Below, in pieces: positions 1-11,700 of a DNA stretch of 64,000 nucleotides (within the stretch, counting starts at the first letter, position 1; each line of letters starts with the position of its first letter). Source of the stretch: Atopsyche davidsoni (taxonomy: Eukaryota > Arthropoda > Insecta > Trichoptera > Hydrobiosidae); contig JAILWY010000021.1 in NCBI GenBank assembly GCA_022113835.1, forward strand, positions 186,001 to 250,000. The letters are read 5' to 3'. Position numbers and translations under genes: made by a program. Under the pieces are notes generated by a model, which saw nothing but the letters and a program-made list of their open reading frames with translations, ran no database searches and was not told the DNA's origin.

Positions 1-450
1 AGAGATTTGTAAGAAAAGGATTATATAATAATGCTATTGGGCAGCAGCAATAATATAAAACAGCGGTGTAGAAGCAATAAAATATTATCCCCTTAGAAAA
101 CCATGAACACTGGCTCAGCACGAGTATATGCTCAGTAAAATGGTCGCTAACCTCCTCAAAATAAGAGAGCCTTGCATTTAGTTGCATAAAACTTTCCAAG
201 ATCTCCTATTTTGGCTAAATGTAAAATAAAAATCAATATAGCATTATAAAGCTAATTTTCAATGGAAAAATCAAAAGATAAAGAGGCATTGAAATTAAGA
301 AACATACGTGGATGTAGAATTTACGCTTGTGGCTGGAAGTCGGAAGCACAGCCAAATTAGTGAGAATTGCCCAAGATAGGAATATATTCGACGAAATAGT
401 CACCAACCCCCTTAGCGGAGAGACATAAGAATAAGAAACAAAACAAAACA
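1..450 (+). mobile_element. LINE-type interspersed repeat, degenerate copy
   Basis: The blocks at about 1-190 and 300-450 match other copies in this window near 18470-18610, 23985-24450 and 63490-63690. Shared landmarks are the stretch with GCAGCAGCAATAAT and the later block with GGCTGGAAGTC. Copies at 24200 and 32100 keep a degraded C-terminal reverse-transcriptase-like reading (Y-G-x-E-A, then K-I-E-A, then Y-K-x-I-L-K-I-P), which points to an RTE-like LINE. No open frame survives and the left end is cut by the window edge. Confidence 0.5.
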
Positions 451-1096
451 TTTTTATTCTACGCTTTATGTTGAACCGAATGTATGACAGAACAAATAAC
501 AGAAATATGAGAAAACTTGCCGTGTATAATAGCAGTATGATTTTGAAATTGTTGTATGGTATTGTGGGTTACTTCAGTAGCAATTGACTGTCAAGCCTCT
601 ATCCCGTCTATTTGCATTGAGCCTGCGGGGGTGCAACGGCCGCGACCCCGACAGGTGAACCTCCGCCCCCGCCCCCAGCCCCCTGCCCGCCTGTCATATT
701 ATATTGCCTCACGACAAATCAATACAGAATATGGAAATCGGCTCCGAGGCTGCAGCGCACAGTAGGGGCTGCATTTCTACCGACTTATGTGATTGTACCG
801 ACTTCCTATAAATCCGAACAGCCTGAATCTGCGTCCTGTGAGCTTTTGGACGAGAAACTAAATTTAAGCGCTCTATAGAAGACAGTCAATTCTTAATAAA
901 AAAAACTGTCTTAGAAATATGACAATATCACCATTATATGCGAGTTGTCAACAATGTAATTCTTCGATGAGTAAAAGTTGCTTTTGTGAGTTTACTAACT
1001 ATTCGGATTATCGCAATTGAATATATGAAGTATAATAAAGTAAACAGATATAAGAAATTCAATATTTTTGACAGAGAGTACTTGGTGGAATTCCAT

Positions 1097-1234
1097 TTTA
1101 ATATTTTTGAATAAAATACTTGAGTGATTTTTCACATTTTCGTTTTTATTAGTGACCGGTTTCGCCAACCTTTCACGTTGGCATTATCAAACAGAGTGAT
1201 AATGCCTGTTTGTATTTTATTCAAAAATATTAAA
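1097..1234. repeat. Inverted repeat, MITE-like
   Basis: Two arms of about 23 bases (1097-1119 and 1212-1234) are reverse complements of each other. They enclose about 90 bases holding a second small stem, GGCATTATC facing GATAATGCC. A small foldback transposon is the simplest reading. No target-site duplication was identified. Confidence 0.45.
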
Positions 1235-1422
1235 CCGGTATATTTTAAAATGTTTAACATTCATTACAACATTTTGCAATAAAAATTGTTTATTTTTAGT
1301 ACCGTGCGTATTTTGCCTACCAAATCTAATAATCAAAAATAAATTATAGCACTTTGGTGATTATCGTTATGATCGTATTTTTAATACATTTTATACTCGA
1401 TATACAGTTACATATATATTTT

Positions 1423-1433
1423 ATGTATGTATG

Positions 1434-1466
<33 letters not shown>

Positions 1467-1468
1467 TT
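1423..1468. repeat. (TG)n microsatellite
   Basis: A TATG run passes into a TG dinucleotide tract with a few TTTG interruptions. The open frame across it is a product of the repeat, not a gene. Confidence 0.9.
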
Positions 1469-3921
1469 GAGTGTGAGGAAGATAAGCTATTTGACGAATG
1501 ACCGGCGTCGTCTATATGAGGTATCGATAGCAGACCTCGTATTGTCCACCATATCGACTAATAGTAATCGAGCGGTGATTTTTTTTTCTCACGCAGTTTA
1601 TTTACCGACACACCTCCCCCCACTCCCCCCACCGTCACACGTGGGAGCCTGGCGCACCTTCGTCACGTGGTCGCGTGCAAGCCTACACAGAGCACCGGTG
1701 AAGTACGCGCTTCAACCATCCCAGCATTCAACATTTCACTTGTTCTCATTAGCGAATGGAATCGTAACTATTATTATTATTTAAAAAATTGAAAAATCAC
1801 TATTTTCATGCATTCAGGCCTAGTGTGTAAATAAAGTGTATTTGAGAAATCGATTCGCATATAATGACACAGCCTGGTGTCCTAGTTAATTAAACTGACC
1901 AATAATTCATTGATATAAATTAATTTTGGCCAAATAACGCAATGGCGAAAAATTATATGTTGTAAGCCTCCACCGTTGATACTTTTAATATTATCAAATC
2001 ATGGCGTATAAAATATCGATTGAGATTCACATTTAGTCTAAATTTCAATAACTAATTCAAAATAATAACAGCATAAAAACTCTTGTATACTCAAATTGTA
2101 TTTTTTAAGACACTGTATTTTGATATAGATTTTGACGAGTAATATTTTAATTTTTCAGGGTATTACAGCTAATTGAATTGTATACTTTGAAGATATTATT
2201 AATTGTGAAGTTAAAATATAATGATGATCTTTTTTCTTTTATAATCAGAGCGATTTGCTTACGTCAGCATCCCCCACCCCTCTCTCGTCTGCCACCCCCG
2301 CTTATGATTCAACGTGCTAATTGCCTACTTGGGACCGGGCACTCTTTCAAAGTTAAATCCACATCTTGCCTCTGAGGCGGCAGGCGCCTTTCCGTACACA
2401 ATGGCCACTTGTACGAGAGACACGCGACACGAGACATGAGACATGTGTTTCCACTGTCTCCCGGAGTAACGAGGTTATTGTCTGTCTAACGCTTCACGGA
2501 AAGTCAAGCCGAGATACGTCTGCGAGGAAAACAGAACGATGATAAAATATGTTATACACAAATTTCAACCTAAACATTTTTATTTAAATTAAGTTTGCAT
2601 TTACTCAAATAAACGCTGATTATGTAACGGTTAACATCGCTTTAAATTAAAAACCTGGTTCACCGTAATTTTAATGGGCAGCGAATTTAAAGCTCGCTCG
2701 GCTCTAGACTGGCTGCCTAATTTTCAACCCCAGTGCCTGTGCGGCCGCCGGTGTTTTCATCCGGCCGCGGGCATAATCACTTCAAATGCACTTCCGGATC
2801 CGCCCTCGCCTGCAACCCTGCTCCAGAGACAACCCTTTCCGATCCGCCAATACCGCACGAGAGCAAATTGAAAAGCCGACGGGGGCTTTACAAAACAGAC
2901 GAACTGAAAAATACCAGTCTGGGTGTATTGTCGCGAGTAGCACTACCTGTATTTACGCTACTAGCGTATTTACACTATATAGCACCATAGCATAGATATG
3001 CAGTTTTTATGTTAAGTAGTTCTTAAAGATTTCAGTTATTAGTATTAAGCAGTGTAATTACGTTTAAATGCAAGATACGCATGAAGCGTTTACCGAAAGA
3101 GTTAACTCATAAAATAAAAAATAAATAGTAACGCACTGTCTCAAATACCATTGCTCAAATGATAAGAAACGAATATTGATTGATTGCGTCATTAAATATA
3201 AAACTATATTAAAAAAATATTGAAGTGATATGCATTGATATGATTAGTAAAATATCATAACCCATATCTATAAAAAAAAATATTGTTTTACCTCTCGATT
3301 TGATATAAAACGTGTGTTTAACAATGGCATGCGATGTGGGCACGCAATAAATAAAAAAACTGACTAGCAATATGGTTTGCTTTTATTAAAAAAAAATCCA
3401 GGATCATGTTCAATTCCGTATTGGAGGATCAAACAATATTCTGCCTCAGTAAAAAAAAAAAAAACATCGGCCGAGCTTTTGTCAATTGCACGGCTGCACC
3501 GCACGCCGCTGGTGATGAAAAATGTTCAGTCTGGACTGTTGGCGATTGGGCCAGGAGCTTTTACTCAGAGTTGAGCTTTTAAATTTTTGCAATTAGACAT
3601 GGCGTCGAGCAATTAAGCTTCATCAGAGATAATGTCACATTATCCTCAATTCTGCAATTAGACACTCTTCGTTTAAAAACTCATAAAAAAATTGACGAAC
3701 CATTACCGAGCAAGACTGCAACTAATACTCTAATTATACTTAATTAAAAACATAAAGTTATAAAAAAAAATATTTTTTTTTATGTTTGTTACCTCAGCTT
3801 TAAACTATGAATCACTTTTAAAAGGTCAGTAGGAATAATTTGGATATTATTTTAATGTGTTTAGAGTTAGTAAAGTGGAGTGCTTGAAAGCAAGTGGTGA
3901 AGCAATGCATATCTTTCTCAC

Positions 3922-4261
3922 CCTGATAATCAACAAGCCAATCGGCTTTGACCTTCCCAAGGTATCGGCACTCAGCACAGGTGTCGTAATAAGCGGCCTC
4001 GGGTTCGGCTCGCACGATCTTCCCCGAGTGCTTCCGAGCGGAGGGCGCGACGGCCGCGAGCTTCCTGAAGGCCTTCACAAACTTCCGGCCCAGCGAGGAC
4101 CTGGAGCGACGACCCCGAGGAGGACGCGAGGGCGGGCTGCGACCACCACCCTGCCTTCCCACCCCGCAGTCAGAATCCTCAGTCTCCGAGCTGGTGGAGT
4201 AAGGGTAGAAGTCCGGAGACTTCACGCGGCGGACGCAGATGTTACAGGGCATGAACTTCAT
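3922..4261 (-). CDS. Probable alternative first coding exon with paired CxxC motifs
   Basis: Reading the minus strand from ATG at 4259-4261, 113 codons stay open to a strong donor (CAGG then GTGAGA, intron starting at 3921), leaving one base of the next codon. A TAG lies in frame two codons upstream, so this start, not an upstream splice acceptor, is favoured. The peptide begins with M-K-F-M-P and C-N-I-C, then an acidic Ser/Glu patch, an Arg/Pro/Gly-rich basic middle, and ends with a C-A-E-C motif. Two CxxC pairs about 85 residues apart could bind metal, which is inference. The donor phase equals that of the PDZ exon at 7299-8747, so both could splice to one shared downstream exon outside the window. 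I do not recognise the family. A separate small gene is the alternative. Confidence 0.45.
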
Positions 4262-4270
4262 CGTCTACAC

Positions 4271-4774
4271 CACTGGTTCCCAAAGTGGTCAATATCGACC
4301 CCCAGGGGTCGATTTTGCCCTGCAAGGGGTCGATGATAGCGAAAAATTAAATTGGGGGTCCACGAACTGTAAATAGTGGTCTACGAGAGTGGATTCCGTT
4401 TAAGCAGGTCATCAACAAAATTTAGGCATTCCGTAAATGTCATAATTGATCACAGATTGAACCTATGTACTAACATAATAATGCTGTTATACCTTCATTA
4501 TGGACTATAGCAAGAAGGTTTTTGATAGCTTTTTTATCTTCATACCACATGGAGAAGGGTTTCAGTGCAGTTGTCAAACTTCTTACCAAAAAAAAATAGT
4601 TATTTAATGTTTACATACCGACATAAAATATGGCGCACCCTGTATATCAGAGGTCAAAAATATGTTTGAAGTTAATGAATTTGCAAAAATTCAATATTAG
4701 CAAGGCGGGGGTCTACGAAAAACAGGAAAACCCGACAAGGGGTCGACGGGACAAAAATAGTTTAGGAACCTATG
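4271..4774. mobile_element. Non-autonomous hAT element (504 bp)
   Basis: The left end CACTGGTTCCCAAAG and the right end, read inverted as CATAGGTTCCTAAAC, are hAT-like imperfect inverted termini. The flanks GTCTACAC (4263-4270) and GTCTACTC (4775-4782) are an 8-bp target duplication with one change. There is no transposase frame. It sits just 5' of the ATG of the exon at 3922-4261, so it would contribute to that transcript's 5' leader or promoter. Confidence 0.75.
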
Positions 4775-7298
4775 GTCTACTCACTAACCGCTCTTTTGCA
4801 AGCGCCATTTTGAAATGAACCGAGAATTATTCAAGTTACTTTAGGGTCTCATTATTATTGTTATCGTAATAAAAACCTATGCTGAAACAAGGAAATCGCT
4901 TGATCACCATATTACTATTTGTTTTAATACAAAAGTGGTATTCAAACTTTTCAACGACCGTGGCTCTGTTTCCTTATATTTGGGCAAAAATTTTAATAAA
5001 TAAGCATTGGTTAAATGAACCTAATTAAAGTACTGGTCTCAACTTTCGTGAACTAAAAAAAAAAACACAAGATCAACTCCCTGGGTGTGTTAAATTTGTC
5101 TAATATCAAAATATAATCAACTGCCTGCTAAGTCATTTTTCCTTTCAAGCATCACAATGATTTTTCGAATGGAACAAAACGAAAAATATAAATACTAAAG
5201 ATTTCTACATTTGTAAAATACAAATGAACGCAAAAAAGTCAACTCCTATATCTCTTATGAATATCTTTATATCCGATAAACATATATGATTCTTATAAAC
5301 TTAGTACGTACGACACTACACCCTTAAAGCAGAACTGTCATAAATTTAAAAAAAACGCACTCAATAACAGCTAATATTTCAATAAATTAATAATTTAATA
5401 AAAAAAAAAAGTGTATTCGATTTTCATGACACATAGATTAATAAACAACTTAAAGAACAGTTGTAATATTAACGACACATTCACTGGTAATAAACGGAGA
5501 ACTTTTTGATGATCTTTGGAATCGGGTCCAAGTGTTAAGATGATGACTCTTTAAGTAAACATTTGAGTAATTATCACAACCACATTGCTAGGATATAAAA
5601 AAGATGGATTTATCAGCTGTGACACTTTAGAATTAAAGCGTTATTTTACTCACCGAGGTAAAATAAATACTTAAAACCGAAGCCGTATTTAGTGTCCGAG
5701 CTCTTGGAACAGTTTCGCTTTAAGGGTGCGTAAAATTTTTAATATTTTTAAAATATATATTACGCTAGAATTTAGATTATTAGATATTGTTGTGGGTTAT
5801 ATGCGAGTCAGAAACAATACAGCACCGCCCGTTATTGTTGTGGATACTGACTGTCTGCTTGCTCGGGGACCTCCTGGGGCAAGAAATGGGCTGGGCTTCC
5901 ATTTTCTGCTCCACTGGAACCGAAAACCCTGGGAACCTCCCATTGTCTTTAAAGAGGCCAGGATCTTTGGTTGATAACTGTGTCGGTGTGCGACCGAGTG
6001 GCAGCCAATCGATACGAGTAATTATAGGCCAAGTAATTAAAACCGTACTCGAGAATAGCCGTAGATATCATATTTATTGAAGACAGCATTAACATAAATA
6101 TTATTACTTATTTTTAAGCTGATAATTAAATTATTTATTGACGAATATTTATGGGTTGATTAAAAACTAATGTAATTTTCGAAAATCAGTAATTTTTTTT
6201 TAAATATAGCAGTTATATTTAACCTGCGGTTCGCAAAACTTTCTTGTGGGATTACCACTCAAACACTTAAAACTAGGATAGTAGTGTTGTAGAACCGTCG
6301 TCAACTCGAACTTCTCAGGAAGAAGTAGAACCCTTAAGATTCACAGCATTTCTGAGCATATATTTATTTTGGGACACGAAAAACAATATTTTGCACTCCG
6401 ATTGTCGAAACTGGTCGTGGATTTTTTTTTTAATTTTTAAAAAATAACTCATGTTTCTAGTGCATTACTAGAAGTCACCCTCAGAAACTATGTAAAAAAA
6501 AACTGTATTGTTCGTCTTTGTATCCGTCTACCAAACGTCCCTTTCTAAAACTTTTTTTTCAGTTCTTGAAGATAACCTCAAAAAATGCTTTTGAAAAAAA
6601 TAAAAAAAACAGCAGCATTACACCTCAAAAATCACCACAAATAAATATTATGCGAAAAACAACTTTACATCTGTAGTTTTTTCTAGATTAAATCTTTAAC
6701 GTAAGTCTATCAAACGAAAGTGTGCGTTAATTCATGCAGAATAAAAATGCGAAGTATCATTACGGAAGCCATAGATAGGCACAGACGATAAACGTTATGG
6801 CCTACAAAAATAATTATATACTATACAAAACTAATATTTTTAAAATCTACTGAACTTTCTTGGACACTAAATTTAAACTTACATTTCCTTTAACAATGAA
6901 AACTTTGCCGCAAGAGAAACTTTAACGGGACAGCTTTATTCACCGAGTACTACAAAGTGGGCCAGCGGAATCTGCATATTTGTTTTTTTTATCCTATCTA
7001 TTTGAAAAGTTGAGCTTAATATAGGAACTAAAGTTCTGCACTACACTTTGGCCGAGCTCGAGCGATAGTGCAGTTCGAATGAAGGATCTTAAATATTAAT
7101 ATTAGAAATAAGCTGGTACTCAAAACAATATTGCAGTAATATTTTACTGATTCCGGCGTTGATCTATCTAAATTAATTTTTACGTGTTTACAATAATTTA
7201 ACGGTTTTAAAAGCTAAGTCAATGGTATTAAATGTATCAAATCGATCAATAATGAACTTTGTAGAGTATTTCTGTTGATATATTGAGAATGCACTCAC
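4775..7298. other. Non-coding sequence between exons of the PDZ gene
   Basis: AT-rich sequence with no exon I can support. A GC-richer block at about 5800-6020 stands out, containing ATTGTTGTGG and CCCATTGTCTTT, which resemble Sox-type sites. It could be a regulatory element, but this rests on composition alone. Confidence 0.35.
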
Positions 7299-8747
7299 CC
7301 GCGTGGGTGCCGTTGAAGATCAGGCTCTCGCCGGTCTTCTCAGGTTCCGCTCCGAAACCGTTGAGGGAGATCTTCTGGGTGGTGGTGGTCTCTTGAGTCT
7401 CCACGATCTTCTGCTCGGACACTTCAGTCTTGGTCATGAGGTACTCCCCCGTCACGAAAGGGTTGGTGGACTTTACCGGAGGGGTGGAACACACGGTGGT
7501 GGCGTTGTACAGGTAAGCAGGGAAGTAGGTGGTCGGGGGAGGTGGGCCAATAGCTCCCGGCGAAGTGTTGAACGGAAACTTTTTGGTGTTATTGGGGATA
7601 TAAGGCAACGAGTGGCTATTTGACTTTGTAGAATCAGCTGTGAGATTTGATGGGGAAACCTGCTGAGCATTTTTATCTACAGCTGCGTACGTATTGGAAA
7701 AAGGAGACGAGTTAACTTTTGAATAATATTGATTAAAAGGAGATGAGCTAGAATTTGAGGTTTCAGAAGCATTCACAGCAGAAAATGGAGATGTGTGAAT
7801 GTTTTGAATAGAAGAATACGTAGAACTATAATTGCTGTTGGATATATGAGGTGAGGTATTAATTGAGTTGTTTGATAAATGTGCAGGTTGAGCATAACAA
7901 GCGCTGATTGCGATGAAAGGTAGTGAAGACGGAGACTTGGATGTATCTATCGCTGAAGGATAGGTATTCAAACCACCGTACGAGGGAGTCACTGAAGTCA
8001 CGCTTGAAGTGTATATTGAAGATTTGGGAGAAGGAAAGAACACAGACGACGCTGTAGTTTCAGTCGAGATAAAAGGACTTGAGTACGAAGAGGGATTGAA
8101 TCCGTTGTAAGACGAACTATCGTATGAGTTCTGAGATGGTAGAGATAACACCGGTGGAGTGATCGTAGGGATTGAAATTGTCGGTGCTGCTGAAGACTTT
8201 ACGAGAGCTGTGGATTCCAGAATGTTCGATGAAGAAGTCCTGGAAGGACTCGTCAAGGGACGCAGTAGCGTGGGAGATTTCAATGATGGGTTACTCAGTA
8301 TAGACCGCGGAGCTGGCTTAGGAAGAACGGTACTTACAGAACTAGGCGAAATATTATTAAATAGAGAATTTTGTACAGAAGAAGAAGAAAACACAGCCTG
8401 AGAGGAAACAGGCTGGTAGTTAAGAGGAGACAACTTTAAGCTAGAATCGAAACTATCTAATGGAAATTTTTCTTGAGTTACCCCAATTCTACAGGGAGAA
8501 ACGATGGGCGGCGCGGAAGCCGTCACTATCTGCGTCATCGGCTCGGGGTGGATAGGGAAAGGGTTGTACCTGACGGCCGATGGGGATGGAGAAGCGGCAA
8601 TAGAAGGCGGCTTGAAGTTCTCCACCGGAAAAGGTGACAGATTGAGGGAGGCAGGAGAGAGGGCGGAGGGAGCAGAAGACACGGGCACTGTCATGCTCTG
8701 AGGAGTGGAACGCGCACTTTGCACTTCTGCGATCAGCTGAGAGGGTC
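7299..8747 (-). CDS. PDZ gene exon 4, large Ser/Pro-rich exon
   Basis: The acceptor TTTGTTTACAG precedes GACCCTCTC and the donor is GTGAGTGC at 7298. The exon is 1449 bases and runs from phase 1 to phase 1, so it can be skipped without breaking the frame, as expected for an alternatively spliced linker. It encodes about 482 residues rich in Ser, Pro, Thr, Asn and Tyr, with recurring S-S-P-F and N-P-F motifs. It ends in a Glu/Thr-rich segment (T-K-T-E-V-S-E-Q) followed by S-L-N-G-F-G. The open frame running past 7299 is intron read-through. No folded domain is visible. Confidence 0.85.
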
Positions 8748-11700
8748 CTGTAAACAAAAATAAAACACGATTTACAAAAAATTCTTATAAATGACGTGCG
8801 GATCATGAAAATTATTTCACCTCATGAATTCAGATACTTTAAATATATACTTTTCCAAACGAGTGTTACAAAAAAATCATCTTAAATTCTGGCAATAGAG
8901 TTATTACAAAATTATTTACAGACGTGATTTTCAGTATGGTGAAAGATCAGTTAGGAATAAAGGAAATTTTTAGTCACTATGTCGTGGCCATTATTATATA
9001 TGCAAATATTCGATCTCGGAAATCCAAATTTAGTAAAAAAAAACATGGCAATCACTAATCTTAGAACCGATTTCATAATTTAAAATACACACAAAGTTTA
9101 AAAAAAAAACAACAGAATTAATTATGCATTACTTAGTAAATGACTCGATCAAAATAAGATTACTCTAATTTATACAGAAGTTTAGTTTTCAAATTAAACA
9201 CAAGAGTCTTAAGAAAGCCTGTAGGCGGGGGAGGGGGTTAGATTTACTTTTCTCGAGAAAATTGTTTCCAGTCCACTGGGAAATGTTAGAAGCTATCTGG
9301 GTACTTGTTCCCGAGGCACTAGGCCACACCTGGGCCGTGCTGTACAAACAAAATACAAACGGTCGCTTAGCGGCGGCCCGGCTGCATCGTATGTTACCGC
9401 CCGAGAAAACTCACCGAATAAAGCGCCTTATATACGTTCTGCCGGTCTCACCGTAAGTTATTCTATTGAAACCGTGACAAACTATACATATATACCAAAA
9501 CCAGGACATGTGAAAAATAACTATACAAAAACCAGTCTTGATCGCAAAAATAAAACATATCGAATATCCCCTTTATTACAATTGGATTTTCAGTGACTTT
9601 TTGCAAACAGAATATATATTTAATTGTAAGAATTCAATATAATTTCACAAACAAGCCGGGACACTGAGACAATTTAATTTTTTTAAATGGGGTACATTAC
9701 ATGTCCAGGTCGAATAAGGGACGTATGGTGAGGCTGCGTATTATGAAAAGTTCGAGAGCACACGCAGATTTCAGCATTTCCTGAAATTCAAATTACGGAA
9801 AAGAAAACGCGGTTTATAATGAAATATGCGATATTCTAAAGACTCGGACGGAAGTACTCGTCTGAATCGAAATAGCTTCCCGGAAATTGCTGGAATTTTT
9901 TTAGGTTCTATTGGAGTCCGATTTCAAAGGAAGCCGCGTAATGAGGAAACGAAGGAGCGGGACTTACTCTTCAATTCCAGGCCGTTGGAGCGCCCGCTGC
10001 TGCTGCTGCGTCTCCTTGGAGACCCCCCGGAGTCCCTGCAAGACAATCATTATTGAAATTAGCTCGGGTTGCAATCGTCTCCAGGAAACAAATTAAATTG
10101 TGTTAGGACACGGAACAGCGGCAGGGCGGAGCCTTTTGCATTTTTAATTTGATGAAAAATTGAACAGGAAATTGCATAAAGGCATTTTGTAAAATAACCT
10201 GAAAGATAAACAGTTTACTGAATTACCTGAAAAAAAGACGACATAAACGTCACTCACATAACAAAAAGTAGTCAGTTATTGCACAGTACAAACGACAAAA
10301 GTAAACTGTCGATTTTCTGACCCTACAAATGGGATTCATACTCGGGAAATCGCTAGTGAAACGCAGATGGCGAGATTTATTTAAATTTTTATGATCTAAG
10401 TCATAAAATTTATCAAAATAACTAGAACATACGGGTGATGTGGTTTTACTCCAAAATAAAATTGAACATCATTATATAGTCAAACTAAATACATATTCCG
10501 TCGTTTGACCTATTCGAAGGGCATTTTTATTTATAGAGTTTCCTGTGTCTCAAATTCGTTATAAAGATGATTTATTTTTAAATTTTATTTCACATACAAA
10601 CTGACAACTCTAATTAAGGATACTCGCTAAAATCAGATAAAAGATCTTAATTGGTATGATTTGTTTGACAGTTATAACCAAGTTCAGAAAAGTTATTTTA
10701 ATCCGCTTTGCTACTGCCGCAGCTATACGTCTAGCAAACTGACTCAACAAATTACTCTCTCCCATTCAATACGATCTCTAGCTCCTAATTTCTTCCACAT
10801 TCCTCCATGTACATAGCAACCATGGCTGTCCATTTCACTGAACAATCGGTGGGTTATTGACAGGTGAAAAGAACGGCTCGAATAGAACCATATGTAGTTT
10901 TCATAAATAAATAATGCATTGCGTTTTCCATGGTGCAGTTGCATTCAGTGGGTCAGTGTGCAACAGGGATAAGTTAGAACTTGACTGTATAAGGAAACCT
11001 GTGTAAGGCGAGCGCACCCGTACCTGAGGTCTGTCTATAAATAGCTACACATTATTGGCTAACCTCTGCCTATAACTGTCGCTTGATTATAATAGAGACA
11101 TTATAAAATGTAAAATATAATCATTTAACCCTTTTTAAATGTTTTTTTTTTAATTTTTCATGAAAAAAATCGAAGAGCTAATAAGAAGTTATGTGTTTTC
11201 ACTCAACCGCCAAAAATTGGCAAATGTCATCTTCTAGTGTCTATTATAGGTCCAACATAACGGTTACAAAACTAAATGATTGATCCTACAAGTTTTATGA
11301 TTTGTTGCCGATTGGTAACGGTATGCAATGAAGGGTAATCGCTAAAAGTTACTTGTTCATCTTCAGCTTTAATCGGCTGAGTTTGAGACTAAATTGATTG
11401 TATTGTAATGTAAATCTACAAATATTATATACACTACCTGTGTGGTGCATTTTGCATAACAGTATTTACTCTGCACTTGACTGAACCTTTCGGCGAGTCT
11501 GCAAATATTACTGTATTTCACTAACTATACGGCAGCATACTTGGCGAATCATCCGCGATCGAAAGGCCGTCTCGCATCCGATTTGCATAACGGAATTGGC
11601 TATTTCCACGAGGCGCCTCCTAGTCCGGACTAACACAGACAGCGCGTGCGGTTTACTAAACGACAACCGCCTAACTTAGATTCGGTTAACTCCGCTAACT

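Larger units (their letters stand above)
451..3921. other. Non-coding stretch, probably intronic or intergenic
   Basis: I see no convincing exon on either strand. GC-rich patches at about 600-690, 1600-1710 and 2690-2860 interrupt AT-rich sequence. Their open frames are low-complexity and lack splice context. If the PDZ gene continues to the left, this stretch is one of its introns. Confidence 0.4.

Noticed and set aside
7303..7623. Plus-strand 106-codon frame
   Set aside because: It is the shadow of the PDZ gene exon on the opposite strand, whose splice sites and phases agree.
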